In this document: positions 36,557-46,200 of the stretch, in pieces
Layout of the letters: every line of letters starts with the position of its first letter
Position numbering within the stretch: position 1 is the stretch's first letter
Assembly: GCA_030613005.1 (NCBI GenBank)
Contig: JAUWMV010000009.1
Location: 17,083-81,082 of the forward strand
DNA length: 64,000 nucleotides
Direction of reading: 5' to 3'
Source of the DNA: a bacterium
GTDB taxonomy: Bacteria; UBP14; UBA6098; B30-G16
Notes under the pieces: generated by a model
The model's database searches: none
Seen by the model: the letters and a program-made list of their open reading frames with translations, nothing else
What the model was told of the DNA's origin: nothing
Made by a program: the position numbers and the translations under genes

Positions 36557-37297
36557 CTACTGTTGTAAAACAACTTTTGATAAACAAAGTCCCTGTGGAG
36601 GTGCAGTTCCAAATTCAACTATTCTCTCTCCCTCGATTATCATTTTCACAAAAGTTTCAGTCGAAAATTGATTTTTTAATACAGCAACCATTCCACCCAC
36701 AAGAGATCTGACCATTTTATGTAGGAATCTGTTTCCATAAATTTCAAATATTTTCTCAAATTCGTTTTCTGTCCATTTAGCATCAAAAATCATACATTTT
36801 GGGTTATCTGGAAGGTCTTTCACAATAGAAAATGCCGAAAAATCATGCTCTCCGATAATTTTTCGTGCTAACTTTTGAAGAATTCCAATATCTAAAGGTG
36901 ACCTAATCATCCATGCGTATCGAGCCTTTAGGGGAATTTTTTGTTCCAAGATTGTGTACTTATATATCTTGCCGATATTGTCGTATCGAGCATTGAAAGA
37001 CTTTTCAGTTATTTTCGATTGCATGATTGCTATATCGTCCGGCAGCATCCTGTTAAGTCTGTATATAAGGTCGTTAGGTTTATATCTTTCGAGTGCTTTA
37101 AACGAAGCAATTTGATCTTCAGCATGAACACCTCTATCTGTGCGAGATGCATTTATGGTTTTAATTTCAGTGTCAAACAGCTTTTGAAGGTTGTCCTCGA
37201 GGATTTCCTGTACGGTAAGGAAGTCTGGTTGTTTTTGCCAACCATAATATTCTGAGCCATCGTAACTTACATGAATTATGTGCGTCTTAATCTTCAG
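36557..37297 (-). CDS. truA: tRNA pseudouridine(38-40) synthase TruA (non-canonical start)
   Basis: About 246 residues, normal for TruA, which isomerises uridines 38-40 of the anticodon arm. The catalytic Asp is D54 in SRTDRGVHA, with the upstream strand VSYDGSEYYGWQKQ. The C-terminal half has FSAF, NRFLHKMVRSLVGG and APPQGLCL. The first ATG (37048) lies after the catalytic Asp and cannot be the start. From the in-frame TAA near 37344 to the conserved N-terminus there is no ATG, GTG or TTG. I place the start at a CTG at 37297 with GAAAG about 10 bases upstream; an ATT nearby is the alternative, and a sequence error is possible. Confidence 0.88.
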   Translation of the reverse strand: MKIKTHIIHVSYDGSEYYGWQKQPDFLTVQEILEDNLQKLFDTEIKTINASRTDRGVHAEDQIASFKALERYKPNDLIYRLNRMLPDDIAIMQSKITEKSFNARYDNIGKIYKYTILEQKIPLKARYAWMIRSPLDIGILQKLARKIIGEHDFSAFSIVKDLPDNPKCMIFDAKWTENEFEKIFEIYGNRFLHKMVRSLVGGMVAVLKNQFSTETFVKMIIEGERIVEFGTAPPQGLCLSKVVLQQ

Positions 37298-37397
37298 ATT
37301 ATTACTACTTTCAATACGACATAATATTAGGATTGTGAAATTTTAATTATTTAATATTCTGTTGCAAGAATAATCGTTATTAAATTTGTGGGAACTG

Positions 37398-37769
37398 TTA
37401 TCTTTTTACCTCTTTTTCGTATAATTCAACGGCTTCCATAACATAAGCCAAATATTCGTATGCAATACCACCACCGATTGCAAGAGCCTGCGAAGCTGCA
37501 TCTAATATTTCTTCCTTACTCGCTCCAGCTATAAGGCAGAGTTTTGTATGCAGAAATATGCATGGCTTACAATAATGAGAGATCACAATAGCAAGTTGTA
37601 TTAATTCTTTGTATTTTGCTGGGATTGCTGAAGGCTTCTTGGTTTCACGCCAGAAATCTAAAAAACTCTTTGCAATGTTAGGATTTTCTTTACGAAAATC
37701 TCTCAATCTTTTATCTAACATTTTCTGGTGCAAATCGGCAAGTTCAGCTATATTTTTTTCTTTATCCAT
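37398..37769 (-). CDS. Carboxymuconolactone decarboxylase/AhpD-like protein
   Basis: 123 residues. The AhpD-type redox motif is C67-x-x-C70-x-x-x-H74 (HYCKPCIFLH), preceded by KYKELIQLAI and followed by GASKEEILDAA, as in CMD/AhpD proteins. These act as peroxidase-linked disulfide reductases or decarboxylases; with both Cys present, a thiol-redox role is likelier. AGGAG precedes the ATG. It lies 150 bp downstream of hdrB on the same strand. Confidence 0.88.
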   Translation of the reverse strand: MDKEKNIAELADLHQKMLDKRLRDFRKENPNIAKSFLDFWRETKKPSAIPAKYKELIQLAIVISHYCKPCIFLHTKLCLIAGASKEEILDAASQALAIGGGIAYEYLAYVMEAVELYEKEVKR

Positions 37770-37919
37770 TAAAACTCCTGTTTATGTTAACAATCTTAAA
37801 AATCACATCTTTCACAACATTTCGATGGATGCAAAAACATTCAATAACCGATATTCATTTGAATAAATGCTAATAAAATAAGGCATTTGAAAAATTGTGC
37901 ATTTTCTAAAAAAGGAAGA

Positions 37920-38813
37920 TTATGTGACAGGTTCTGGTTCTGATTCTAGTTTCTCTAATAATGCTTTAGCCTTAATTCGGTTCAGTTTGAAGCCCAAATC
38001 AATAGGTTCAATACCTAATGCAAGACCTAAGAGCTGTGGATAATATAGTATCGGAAGTTTATATGTAACTTCAAACTCCTTCTCAATTCTCTTCTGATTT
38101 CCCTCATACATAACTGAACAGAAAGGACAAATAGAAATCAGGGCATCGGCTTTTGCTTCGATTACGGCATCAAGTTTTGCTTTCGACATATGTAAAGCGT
38201 CGATTTCTCTTATACCGAGAATAGCACCACCGCAGCATTTATCTTTCTCTCTATAGAATAATGATTTTGCACCGGTAACTTCGATCAATTCATCCAAAGA
38301 GTGGGGATTTTCTGGATCGTCATAATTATCATATATCTTAGTCGGTTTTGTGTAATGGCAACCATAATGTGCTGCCACTTGAATCTCTTCCAAAGGCCTG
38401 ACAACTTTTTCTTTGATATTATCTATTCCATAATCCTCATGGAGCATTCTCGCGAAATGCTTAACAATAACTGTGCCTTTGTATTCAAGGTTGTATTTTA
38501 CAAGTTTTTGGTTCGTATCGTCAAGAGTTCCTGGATTATGTATGAAATGATAATTTGCTTCCTGAAGTGTTTCAGTACATGCTGAACACAACGTGACGAC
38601 GTTTAATCCCTGTTTTTCCGCCATTGCAAGATTTCTTGCCGCCATAAGAAATCCTGCATCCTGATTAAGGGATCTAATAGGAAATCCACAGCATGTAAAT
38701 TCGAGGATGTCAACTAACTCTATACCTAATTTTTCTGCAACATTTCTGGCAGAGAGTTCATAGTTAAGCCCTCTTGTTGGAACTGTGCAGCCTAAAAAAA
38801 GGGCAAATTTCAT
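37920..38813 (-). CDS. hdrB: HdrB-like heterodisulfide reductase subunit B (two CCG domains)
   Basis: 297 residues. Two CCG domains are visible: GCTVPTRG, then TCCGFPI and LCSAC; and HYGCHYTKP, then KCCGGAI and CPFC. In HdrB each domain binds a non-cubane 4Fe-4S cluster that reduces a disulfide. Outside methanogens, HdrBC pairs work with HdrA-like flavoproteins or dehydrogenases to move electrons, and the disulfide substrate is often unknown. GGAGGTAAAGGA precedes the ATG. It follows hdrC by 96 bp. No hdrA lies in the window. Confidence 0.9.
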   Translation of the reverse strand: MKFALFLGCTVPTRGLNYELSARNVAEKLGIELVDILEFTCCGFPIRSLNQDAGFLMAARNLAMAEKQGLNVVTLCSACTETLQEANYHFIHNPGTLDDTNQKLVKYNLEYKGTVIVKHFARMLHEDYGIDNIKEKVVRPLEEIQVAAHYGCHYTKPTKIYDNYDDPENPHSLDELIEVTGAKSLFYREKDKCCGGAILGIREIDALHMSKAKLDAVIEAKADALISICPFCSVMYEGNQKRIEKEFEVTYKLPILYYPQLLGLALGIEPIDLGFKLNRIKAKALLEKLESEPEPVT

Positions 38814-38909
38814 TCCTTTACCTCCATAATTTCATACCAAGAACATTAACACTCGATGAATTCCAATCCTCAAAAAAATAATGATTTTATCAATAAGGAA
38901 CAAAAAATT

Positions 38910-39419
38910 TTAATCTTGTTCTATAACTCGTCTTGCAATTTCGCCTACACCGAAATCATCGAGAATTTCTCTAATAGGCTTCGGATCCTCCAGAATAGAC
39001 GGCAGATTAATCTTTTCGCGTCTCTTGTTTAGATCTCCGACCTCAAAAAGTCTTCCGAATTTGTAAATTTCACCGGCTTGAAGTTCGAATGCTTTGTGTA
39101 CTATACCATGTTTGACTGCGATATTTTTTAATGCCATCATAAGTTCTGTAATCGTAACATCTTGGGGACATCTTTCCTGACAGGAAACACATCCGGAGCA
39201 TAACCATACAAACTCACTGTTAAGAACTCGATCTCGCATTCCCAGAAGAACCATGTGTATTATTTTGCGAGGATTGAATTCTTCATCGAACTCACGAACC
39301 GGACATGATACAGAACAAGTTCCGCATGCGAAACATTTCGTTATAGGTTCTCCACCAGGTGTATTCTTCACTTCTTCAACGAAAGATGGATCGAGAAGTT
39401 CTGCTTGAATAACTTCCAT
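38910..39419 (-). CDS. hdrC: HdrC-like ferredoxin subunit of heterodisulfide reductase
   Basis: 169 residues with two 4Fe-4S motifs: C29, C32, C35, C39-Pro and C74, C77, C80, C84-Pro. The C-terminal ~70 residues have the HdrC-type helical tail. It passes electrons from HdrA or another donor to the CCG subunit HdrB encoded just downstream. AGAGG precedes the ATG. The 170 bp upstream contains one of two near-identical hairpins. Confidence 0.9.
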   Translation of the reverse strand: MEVIQAELLDPSFVEEVKNTPGGEPITKCFACGTCSVSCPVREFDEEFNPRKIIHMVLLGMRDRVLNSEFVWLCSGCVSCQERCPQDVTITELMMALKNIAVKHGIVHKAFELQAGEIYKFGRLFEVGDLNKRREKINLPSILEDPKPIREILDDFGVGEIARRVIEQD

Positions 39420-39562
39420 TTAACACCTCTTACGAATGCTTTTCACTGCAAGTTTTGAAAAGTGAAAATAAGATGATTTTGGAGTAAATCAAGGTATTTC
39501 TTGTGATGTTATTAGGATTTTGTAGAAGCAAATTCACATTATTACTTTATCTATAAAAATAA

Positions 39563-39592
39563 CCCCTCACCATTAGTAAAAACAGTAAGGGG
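39563..39592 (-). terminator. Hairpin, second copy (upstream of hdrC)
   Basis: On the minus strand CCCCTTAC, a 14-base loop, then GTGAGGGG (one G-U pair), followed by TTATTTTTA. It is nearly the same stem as at 39772-39795. It could be a second terminator for the OmpA-type gene or an attenuator-like leader for hdrCB. Confidence 0.6.
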
Positions 39593-39771
39593 CTTCCCAC
39601 ATTTTAAAAAGGAGAATGAGATGTTTCACAACTCACAATTCTCATTAACTCATTAATTATTATAAGAGTGTTTATAAGAAAGTCAAGTTTTTTCTTTATA
39701 TTAAAATTTTTTTTGAGTGATCTTATGAAGAAATTAGACATTAAACATAGTCCAATCTGATCAATAAAAAA

Positions 39772-39795
39772 CCCCTCACCATTTTTAGTAAGGGG
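39772..39795 (-). terminator. Rho-independent terminator of the 973-residue OmpA-type gene
   Basis: On the minus strand CCCCTTAC and GTGAGGGG pair around an 8-base AT-rich loop, followed directly by TTTTTTATT. It lies 54 bases past the stop at 39850. Confidence 0.88.
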
Positions 39796-39849
39796 CTTTC
39801 ATTTCTGCACAAGTTAAACCAAAATTAAATAAAAGGAGTATTCAGTATT

Positions 39850-42771
39850 TTATCTACGAACTTTGGATATGTATTCTACGCCCACTCTTCGGTTTATTGC
39901 ACGTCCTTCAGGAGCTTCGTTGTCACCTATAACCTCTTCGAATGTAGTTCCGTCATCTTTCATTTTTGAAAGCGCATACGATTTGTCCGGACCGAATCCT
40001 TTCGATACAAGTTCAATACTGTGCTCTTTTAACCAATTATTTAAGTCTTTTTCCGAATCAATATTAAGCAGCTGAATTAAATAAATTCTCAGATTCTTGA
40101 GCTCTCTAGTAGAACGCTCTTCCGATAATTCCTGATTTCGTCTTCTAAGACCGATAATATCTGTATGTCCTCCGATAACAACTTTAACCGCTTCACCCCC
40201 GCGCTCACCGAGTTCGATAATACGCTTAGCTACAGCTTCCATTCGGCTGTGATAATACGGTGACAAAGCAACTGGTTTATCAAAAGCGAATACAACAAGC
40301 AATGCGGATTCGACTCCGAACACCTTGTCCACCTGGTCAACGATTAATGTTTCAGATAACGCTTCACCGACAGCACCAATTTGGTCGGTTGCTGAGACTT
40401 TTGCATAATAGAACTTGCCACCCTCGATGTATTCACCGCTTTCAAGTTTCCAGTCCCACGATACTGATGCTGGTGGTTCGCCCTTGCCTGCACTGATAGT
40501 TTTCACCTTGTCGCCACCTAACTCAAAGAGCTCAACCCTGTATGAAACAATTGGGTTGTCGGTTTTAACTGAAAGATTGATAGTGTTGCCGGGGTTCTCA
40601 ACATTAATACCTTTTGGTATCTTTCTGCCTGCAAATGGCTTAAATATAACACCATCAGGCGTTAGACGAATTTTAACATGTGGATCATCCGCAGGATATT
40701 GACCTTCACCCCAAGCAAACACACGAGCCCACAAATAAAACGGAACGTATTTATTCATCTGTTCCTTAAGATTAGCTGCTCTAAGGAATGAAGTTTCGAG
40801 CAAGGACTTTCCTTCTTTTTCTGTGGCATAACCTTCAAGAAGAAGCATTACATCTGGGTTTCGTTCCATAATTTGCTTAAAAGTAAGAGCTTCTTTAGTA
40901 AAATCTACAGTTTTCTCTGTTTCGTCTTTCTTGAATTTTATTGTCTGCATTTTCTGAGCTGCAGTAAGCTTTGGCATTTCCGGAACAAGTTCTACACGTC
41001 GGTTTTCATGCCTGATCTTTGGAAGGAATCGTTCAATACCAACATATCTCTTTCCTTTGCCAGCTCGTTTTTTAGCAAGATCGGGAACATCTTCTTTTTG
41101 TATCTGGTCTTTATTAGTAACTTTTGGAAGAAGATAGTTATAAACTGCATCTTGCCTTTTCACTGCGATATCTTTGTTGCCCTCACCGTCGCTCTCAACA
41201 TCGTAGTAACCGGCGATCCTTACTACAACATCAGGATTTATCGAAATTCTAGAACCCATTTTATCAAGTATTCTCTTGTACCTTGGAAGTATTTCAGCGC
41301 TTTTTGGTTCGAAGAAAATGATTGGGATAACTGGTTCTTCAGTTTCCTGGAATGTAATTCTTGTAACGTGCAATGTATCCTGACGGAATGTCACAGTAGG
41401 TATGGGTGCTGGGAATATTTGAATCGAAACCTCACCCACATTGTTGCCTTCGTCTAATTCGTCAATTTTACCGCTAATTTTCGGGATGGCAGAGCCATCA
41501 TCGTCAGCAGCGCAGTAAATTGTATATTCACCGGGCAGGAAGTCTTGGAACTTTGCTGTTTCTGTGTATTCCTCACCTGGTTTCATTTTGAGTATTTCAC
41601 CGGTTCCCAAAAGAGAATAAGTGCCATCAGGTTTCCTTGAAAATACTGAATAAGTTACATTTTTTGCCGGGCTACTTGTGAGATTTTTTAATGTAACATC
41701 AACATTAATTTCATCACCCGGTTTAAGGCGTATCATTTTCGGTTCCACTGAAACAATTATGAAATCCCATACCGGGACAGGATTGGGTAAGTTGAAAATG
41801 GCAGAGAACTTATGGGAGGTTGCACCAGCCTCATTAAGATGAGTAAGTGGATAAGCGAATGCATAATCGAAACCGAATATCCACTCCTTTTTAAGTCTCC
41901 ATCCCAGACCGAAAGTTAATTCCTCGGTGCTGTATCCGGCTCTAATACCTACCATTTGCTTATAGAACCATCTTTCAGCTCCAAAATGCGGTGTTATATA
42001 GCCATCACCTAAGGTATTATATTGAATATCGGCAGCTATGAGTGTGTTACTGATAGGCGTAATTCCCACACCAAACCTAATATCCATAGGATATTTTCCA
42101 GCATTTTTAATATCGTCCGGAGTTACACCAGGAGGTAATTCTGTAATAATAGGATCTACATCGGAGAATAATGCTAAATCTGGTTGGAGAATATTGCATG
42201 CGCTGGCACCTATAGTAACGAATTTGTTGTATCGCCAGACAAATCCTGCATCCAAAGAAAACGCCATTTTTGAAGTTCCATCTTTAAAAACATCATCGTA
42301 ATATTCTTCTTGCTCAGGTCCCGACTCAAAATTGGACTCGTTATAACCAACGCCATCCATCCTAAATGCTAATCCAATAGAAAGAGGATGTTTACCAAAG
42401 AATGTTGTAGGTTTCCAACCAAAGCGATGAGAGAAACCGAGTTTTAAATGGTTTTCTGAGAAGACATCGGACATAAGGTTTCTCCATGAGAAACCATAAC
42501 CCAGTAGAGTTCTATATTGGCCTACAATACCAATATGACCAACTCCGATGTTATCACCCTCAATTCCCAAGAAGAGCTTGTTGAAACTTCCGGTAAAAGA
42601 AATGTACTCGAAAGTTGTCATACCGGCGACATTCCAATCCAAAGCATTGGCGTCATCTGCAACACCAACAAAGGATCTCCCCATACCTAATGGTCGAGCA
42701 CCGGTAAAGTCATCCGCAATGGTAAATCCAACCAGTAAAACGATACACGCTACAATTGCAGCATACTTCAT
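39850..42771 (-). CDS. PorV-like barrel plus CARDB and multiple OmpA-like domains, outer membrane protein
   Basis: 973 residues. Signal peptide about 1-19, ending TIAD. Residues about 22-315 are a PorV/UPF0164-like barrel starting ARPLGMGRSFVGVADD and LDWNVAGM. Residues about 325-445 are CARDB-like (VTLKNLTSSPAKNV ... ELDEGNNVG). OmpA-like domain 1 is about 465-590 (PIIFFEPKSAEILPRY ... HENRRVELVP); a degenerate domain 2 is about 600-700 (LLLEGYATEKEGK); a FlgD-like Ig domain is about 705-795 (VSWDWKLESGEYI); OmpA-like domain 3 is about 800-970 (GGHTDIIGLRRRNQELSEER ... NRRVGVEY). It follows an unusual G7 ribosome site at 42778-42784. It ends at a strong terminator, so it is probably monocistronic. 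Close paralog of the gene at 20433. Confidence 0.86.
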   Translation of the reverse strand: MKYAAIVACIVLLVGFTIADDFTGARPLGMGRSFVGVADDANALDWNVAGMTTFEYISFTGSFNKLFLGIEGDNIGVGHIGIVGQYRTLLGYGFSWRNLMSDVFSENHLKLGFSHRFGWKPTTFFGKHPLSIGLAFRMDGVGYNESNFESGPEQEEYYDDVFKDGTSKMAFSLDAGFVWRYNKFVTIGASACNILQPDLALFSDVDPIITELPPGVTPDDIKNAGKYPMDIRFGVGITPISNTLIAADIQYNTLGDGYITPHFGAERWFYKQMVGIRAGYSTEELTFGLGWRLKKEWIFGFDYAFAYPLTHLNEAGATSHKFSAIFNLPNPVPVWDFIIVSVEPKMIRLKPGDEINVDVTLKNLTSSPAKNVTYSVFSRKPDGTYSLLGTGEILKMKPGEEYTETAKFQDFLPGEYTIYCAADDDGSAIPKISGKIDELDEGNNVGEVSIQIFPAPIPTVTFRQDTLHVTRITFQETEEPVIPIIFFEPKSAEILPRYKRILDKMGSRISINPDVVVRIAGYYDVESDGEGNKDIAVKRQDAVYNYLLPKVTNKDQIQKEDVPDLAKKRAGKGKRYVGIERFLPKIRHENRRVELVPEMPKLTAAQKMQTIKFKKDETEKTVDFTKEALTFKQIMERNPDVMLLLEGYATEKEGKSLLETSFLRAANLKEQMNKYVPFYLWARVFAWGEGQYPADDPHVKIRLTPDGVIFKPFAGRKIPKGINVENPGNTINLSVKTDNPIVSYRVELFELGGDKVKTISAGKGEPPASVSWDWKLESGEYIEGGKFYYAKVSATDQIGAVGEALSETLIVDQVDKVFGVESALLVVFAFDKPVALSPYYHSRMEAVAKRIIELGERGGEAVKVVIGGHTDIIGLRRRNQELSEERSTRELKNLRIYLIQLLNIDSEKDLNNWLKEHSIELVSKGFGPDKSYALSKMKDDGTTFEEVIGDNEAPEGRAINRRVGVEYISKVRR

Positions 42772-43222
42772 AGATGACCCCCCCTATATATTTTTTTTGG
42801 TTTACAAAATGTTTTCTCTAATATATGTCTCATTTATAAATGAGCAACTTTGATTTTTATATTTTTTTTATGGACTTCGATTTTTTTGCTTCCGCTATTT
42901 CTTCCCACAAATTCGAACCTACAAAAGAATTATGCCAAACTATAATTCCCTACTAAAAATGAACAGCTTAGGTTTTTTATGTAAATTAAATTAATGCGCA
43001 AATTTGTATAATATCCTCAAACCTTTTATACCCTTATGGTTTAAGCCGATAATAGCCGTCGATAAATATAAAATCCAATAATTGATTTTTGAATATAATG
43101 GAACAAATTATTTTTTCCAAACGAAAATATTAGGTAAAAATTAATTTTATTTAAAAGATTTTATTTAATTCTCAGAATTAGTTTTAAATAACGCGCAAAT
43201 GTAAGTTTTACAGGTTAATCTA
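42772..43222. other. 451-bp AT-rich intergenic region
   Basis: It lies between two minus-strand genes. It carries the G7 ribosome site and a 16-bp perfect palindrome upstream of the OmpA-type gene (listed separately). No open frame or RNA was recognised. I saw no clear terminator for the giant gene, which ends upstream at 43223 on the same strand direction. Confidence 0.5.
42829..42844. promoter_or_regulatory. 16-bp perfect palindrome upstream of the 973-residue OmpA-type gene
   Basis: CTCATTTATAAATGAG lies 58-73 bases before the ATG at 42771. A dimeric regulator could bind there; no copy was seen before the two paralogs. Confidence 0.35.
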
Positions 43223-46200
43223 TTATCTTGCTATTGTCACTGTCCCATTACAAACAATCTGACCATTACTGTCGATAAGGTAAATATAAATCCCTGGAGG
43301 AAGGCTGCAACCGTTGTTGTCGAGACCGTCCCACGTTGAATATTTCGCCGCATTATCACTAACAGGAACATCGATTTCTCTAATTTCTCTGCCAGTTAAA
43401 TCGAAAATGTGAATCGATGCTGGATAATCATTCATTCCAGGATATATAAATTGGCAGAAATCGTTAATATTATCATAATTAGGTGTAATAGGATTGGGCA
43501 TTCTAAGGCAATGATATACCGCTGAATAGTAAAACCAGAAAGAAAAAGTTTCGCAGTTAGGTCCACAGAACTCGTTTGTAACAAGATCGCACGAACTAAT
43601 ATTCACAGTTACAGTCTCACCTTCCGCAAATCCAAGCCCCATTTGGGAACAATCAACTGTTATTTCACTATCATGCCAATTAACTAATAAGTCTGATAAG
43701 TAAAGCGTAGTGTCTATTGTTGAGGTTGAAGTATTAATATGAATAACGACCGATCCGGTATCTATGCCTGAATGATTATCGATAAGAGAAATTCTTATCT
43801 CAGGACTGTAATTTTCCTCGAGGCTCCCTTGTATCGGATAAGAGAAATTTGCGATAGGTGGTGCAAAATCGGTATAGAAAATTGCTGTATCCGAAGTAGT
43901 TAATGAAATTTCGTAGATATTGAAAATCTGTGTTATTGTAATTAATATTGTATCATTATCCTCCCAGACACCATAAGGTGGAGAGACTCTAATAACACTG
44001 CTATCTTGTGTTATTTCTGTGTATTCAATAAATGTTTCATTCACTCGATAGGAATCTTCGTTAATAGTTGTGATTAGGCTTTCTGGTACGAGTGGGACAT
44101 CATCTATATCCCATAAAGCGAAATTAGAAGCTTGTGAGGTGCATGCGGAGAAAATTCCATGCTCAGGAAAGATTCTTCGGACCAATGGACCACCACATGG
44201 CTCACCGTATATGACAACAGCCGATGTCTCATATACTGTCGGTGTTGTTCCATAATGAATTGAATCGCCGTAGCAGCTATAGTCCAGGCTGTATTCGCAT
44301 CGATTGAATGCCACAACTGCGATATCTAAAGTATCCTCGCACTCGATATCGAGTGTATATGTGGTATCTATCATAGAATCCGAGACAATTATACCATTTA
44401 ATAAAACCTGATACATTATCTCAGGAGTTCCAGTTGAATTATTCCAAATAAGCCGAATCACACCCGGTTCAATAACTGATGCTGGAACTGGATTAATAAT
44501 AGTCGGAGAGGACGGTGGCTCGAAATCAATATGAACTGTAATTGTGTCATAGATTTTTAATGTATCGCCACCTCGACAGATAGCCGCACCTTCCAAAATG
44601 TACGTTGTGGTGGTTTCTGGTGTTACAACAGGATTATCGCTTGTATAAAAAGGCGTAATCTCACCTTCAAGATACCAATTAAACATAACAGAATCGAAAG
44701 CACCTGTTGCTGATGTAATACAACCAAGAGTAACCTCGGTACCCGGACAAGAATACTTATCTGTACCAGCAAAAACATCGAGGATGCATGGGCACCAGAA
44801 GAAATAACATGTATCGATGCTATTTATCATAACTCCCGGAGAATCACAACCGACTCCAAAATCTGCCCAGTTATATACAAGAGCATGCATGCATATCGAA
44901 TCGCTGTGAATTATGTTATCGAAAAATACTTGACCATCAGAAGTCGTATATGTTACCAATGTATCACCGTCGCGGATGTGATGGAAAGCGCTCTCGCCAT
45001 CCGACGAACACGCGACATCATCGCTTATGGAGAAAGTATATCGTATGGAATCCAAACACCAAGCGGTATCGTCAGGCATTGGTGAAAGAATTATTTCCGG
45101 TGGCTCTAAAAGCATTTGAAATGAACCAGCAACGTCTGAAACGATGCTGTCTAAAGCAAGTGTATCTATCATATAATCGATTGAATAGTGAACATTATAT
45201 CCATTCTCAAACCAGCATGAACCAGCAGTAAATGGGTAGAAATGGAGAATCCATATGGTATCACCGGGTAACATTGCGGATCTTAAGTTTATATACGGAC
45301 CCCATCCATACGTAATCCCGTCAACAACTACTGAAATTGACAGTGTATCAACTCCTTGCATCGATATTATTCCCCATTGTATCGGTTGACAGGGGCAATG
45401 CGTCTGAATACAACCGTCCAAATTTACATCGAACGGAACTAATAAAAACCCATATATATCGCTTATTTGAACTGTAAATGTTATAGTATCGGAAGTAGCA
45501 TTTGGTCCGCAATAATCTATACAATTGTCTCGATAATCTATTATAATGGTAATTTCACTTATAGGTTGGAAATTTGATATTGTTACAGATTCAGAATCGG
45601 GACTGACTTCGAATTCGACACCAGTAGGATCACTTGCAACCTGAATCGATGTTATAACAAAATTCTCATCACAAATCGAATCCTTGATTTCGTAACTAAA
45701 CGTAAAACTTCTTTCGCTTATCGTATCTCCTGATGTATGAGAGACAGGTGTTAATACAGGCGGTGAGAGGTCGATTAGCATCCAACTGCAAACCGATGAG
45801 TCAAGACAACCACCGGTTATATCGCAAAGAGTGTTAAGGCAGAATGTAATGCTATCTCCATCAGTCCACAGTGCTGAGGGTGTAAATATAACAGTATCCC
45901 CAGAAAACGAGACTTCAGAACTGGATGTATCGTAAATAACTCCATCTACTTCGATTATCATAGTAGTCCAAACTAATGTAAATTCCGGCGTTACAACCCA
46001 CCTTATGATTTGGTCATCACATGAGGAGACTATTCTGCCATCATCATTGGAATCGATAGGTTCAATTATTTCTGCAGCAACTTCGCCTAAATGCACATCG
46101 AATGTCCAACATGAATCACTAAAGTTAAAATCGCATGTATCTGCACATAAATCATGAGCATAAGCACAAATAACAATAACTTCGCTATCTGCAAGTCCTT

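Larger units (their letters stand above)
39420..39849. other. 430-bp intergenic region with two similar hairpins
   Basis: It lies between hdrC and the 973-residue OmpA-type gene, both minus strand. It holds two near-identical hairpins (39563-39592 and 39772-39795), a perfect 7-bp inverted repeat AATGAGA/TCTCATT at 39615-39646, and on the plus strand an 11-codon frame at 39621-39656 preceded by AAGGAG. No larger gene is present. Confidence 0.65.
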
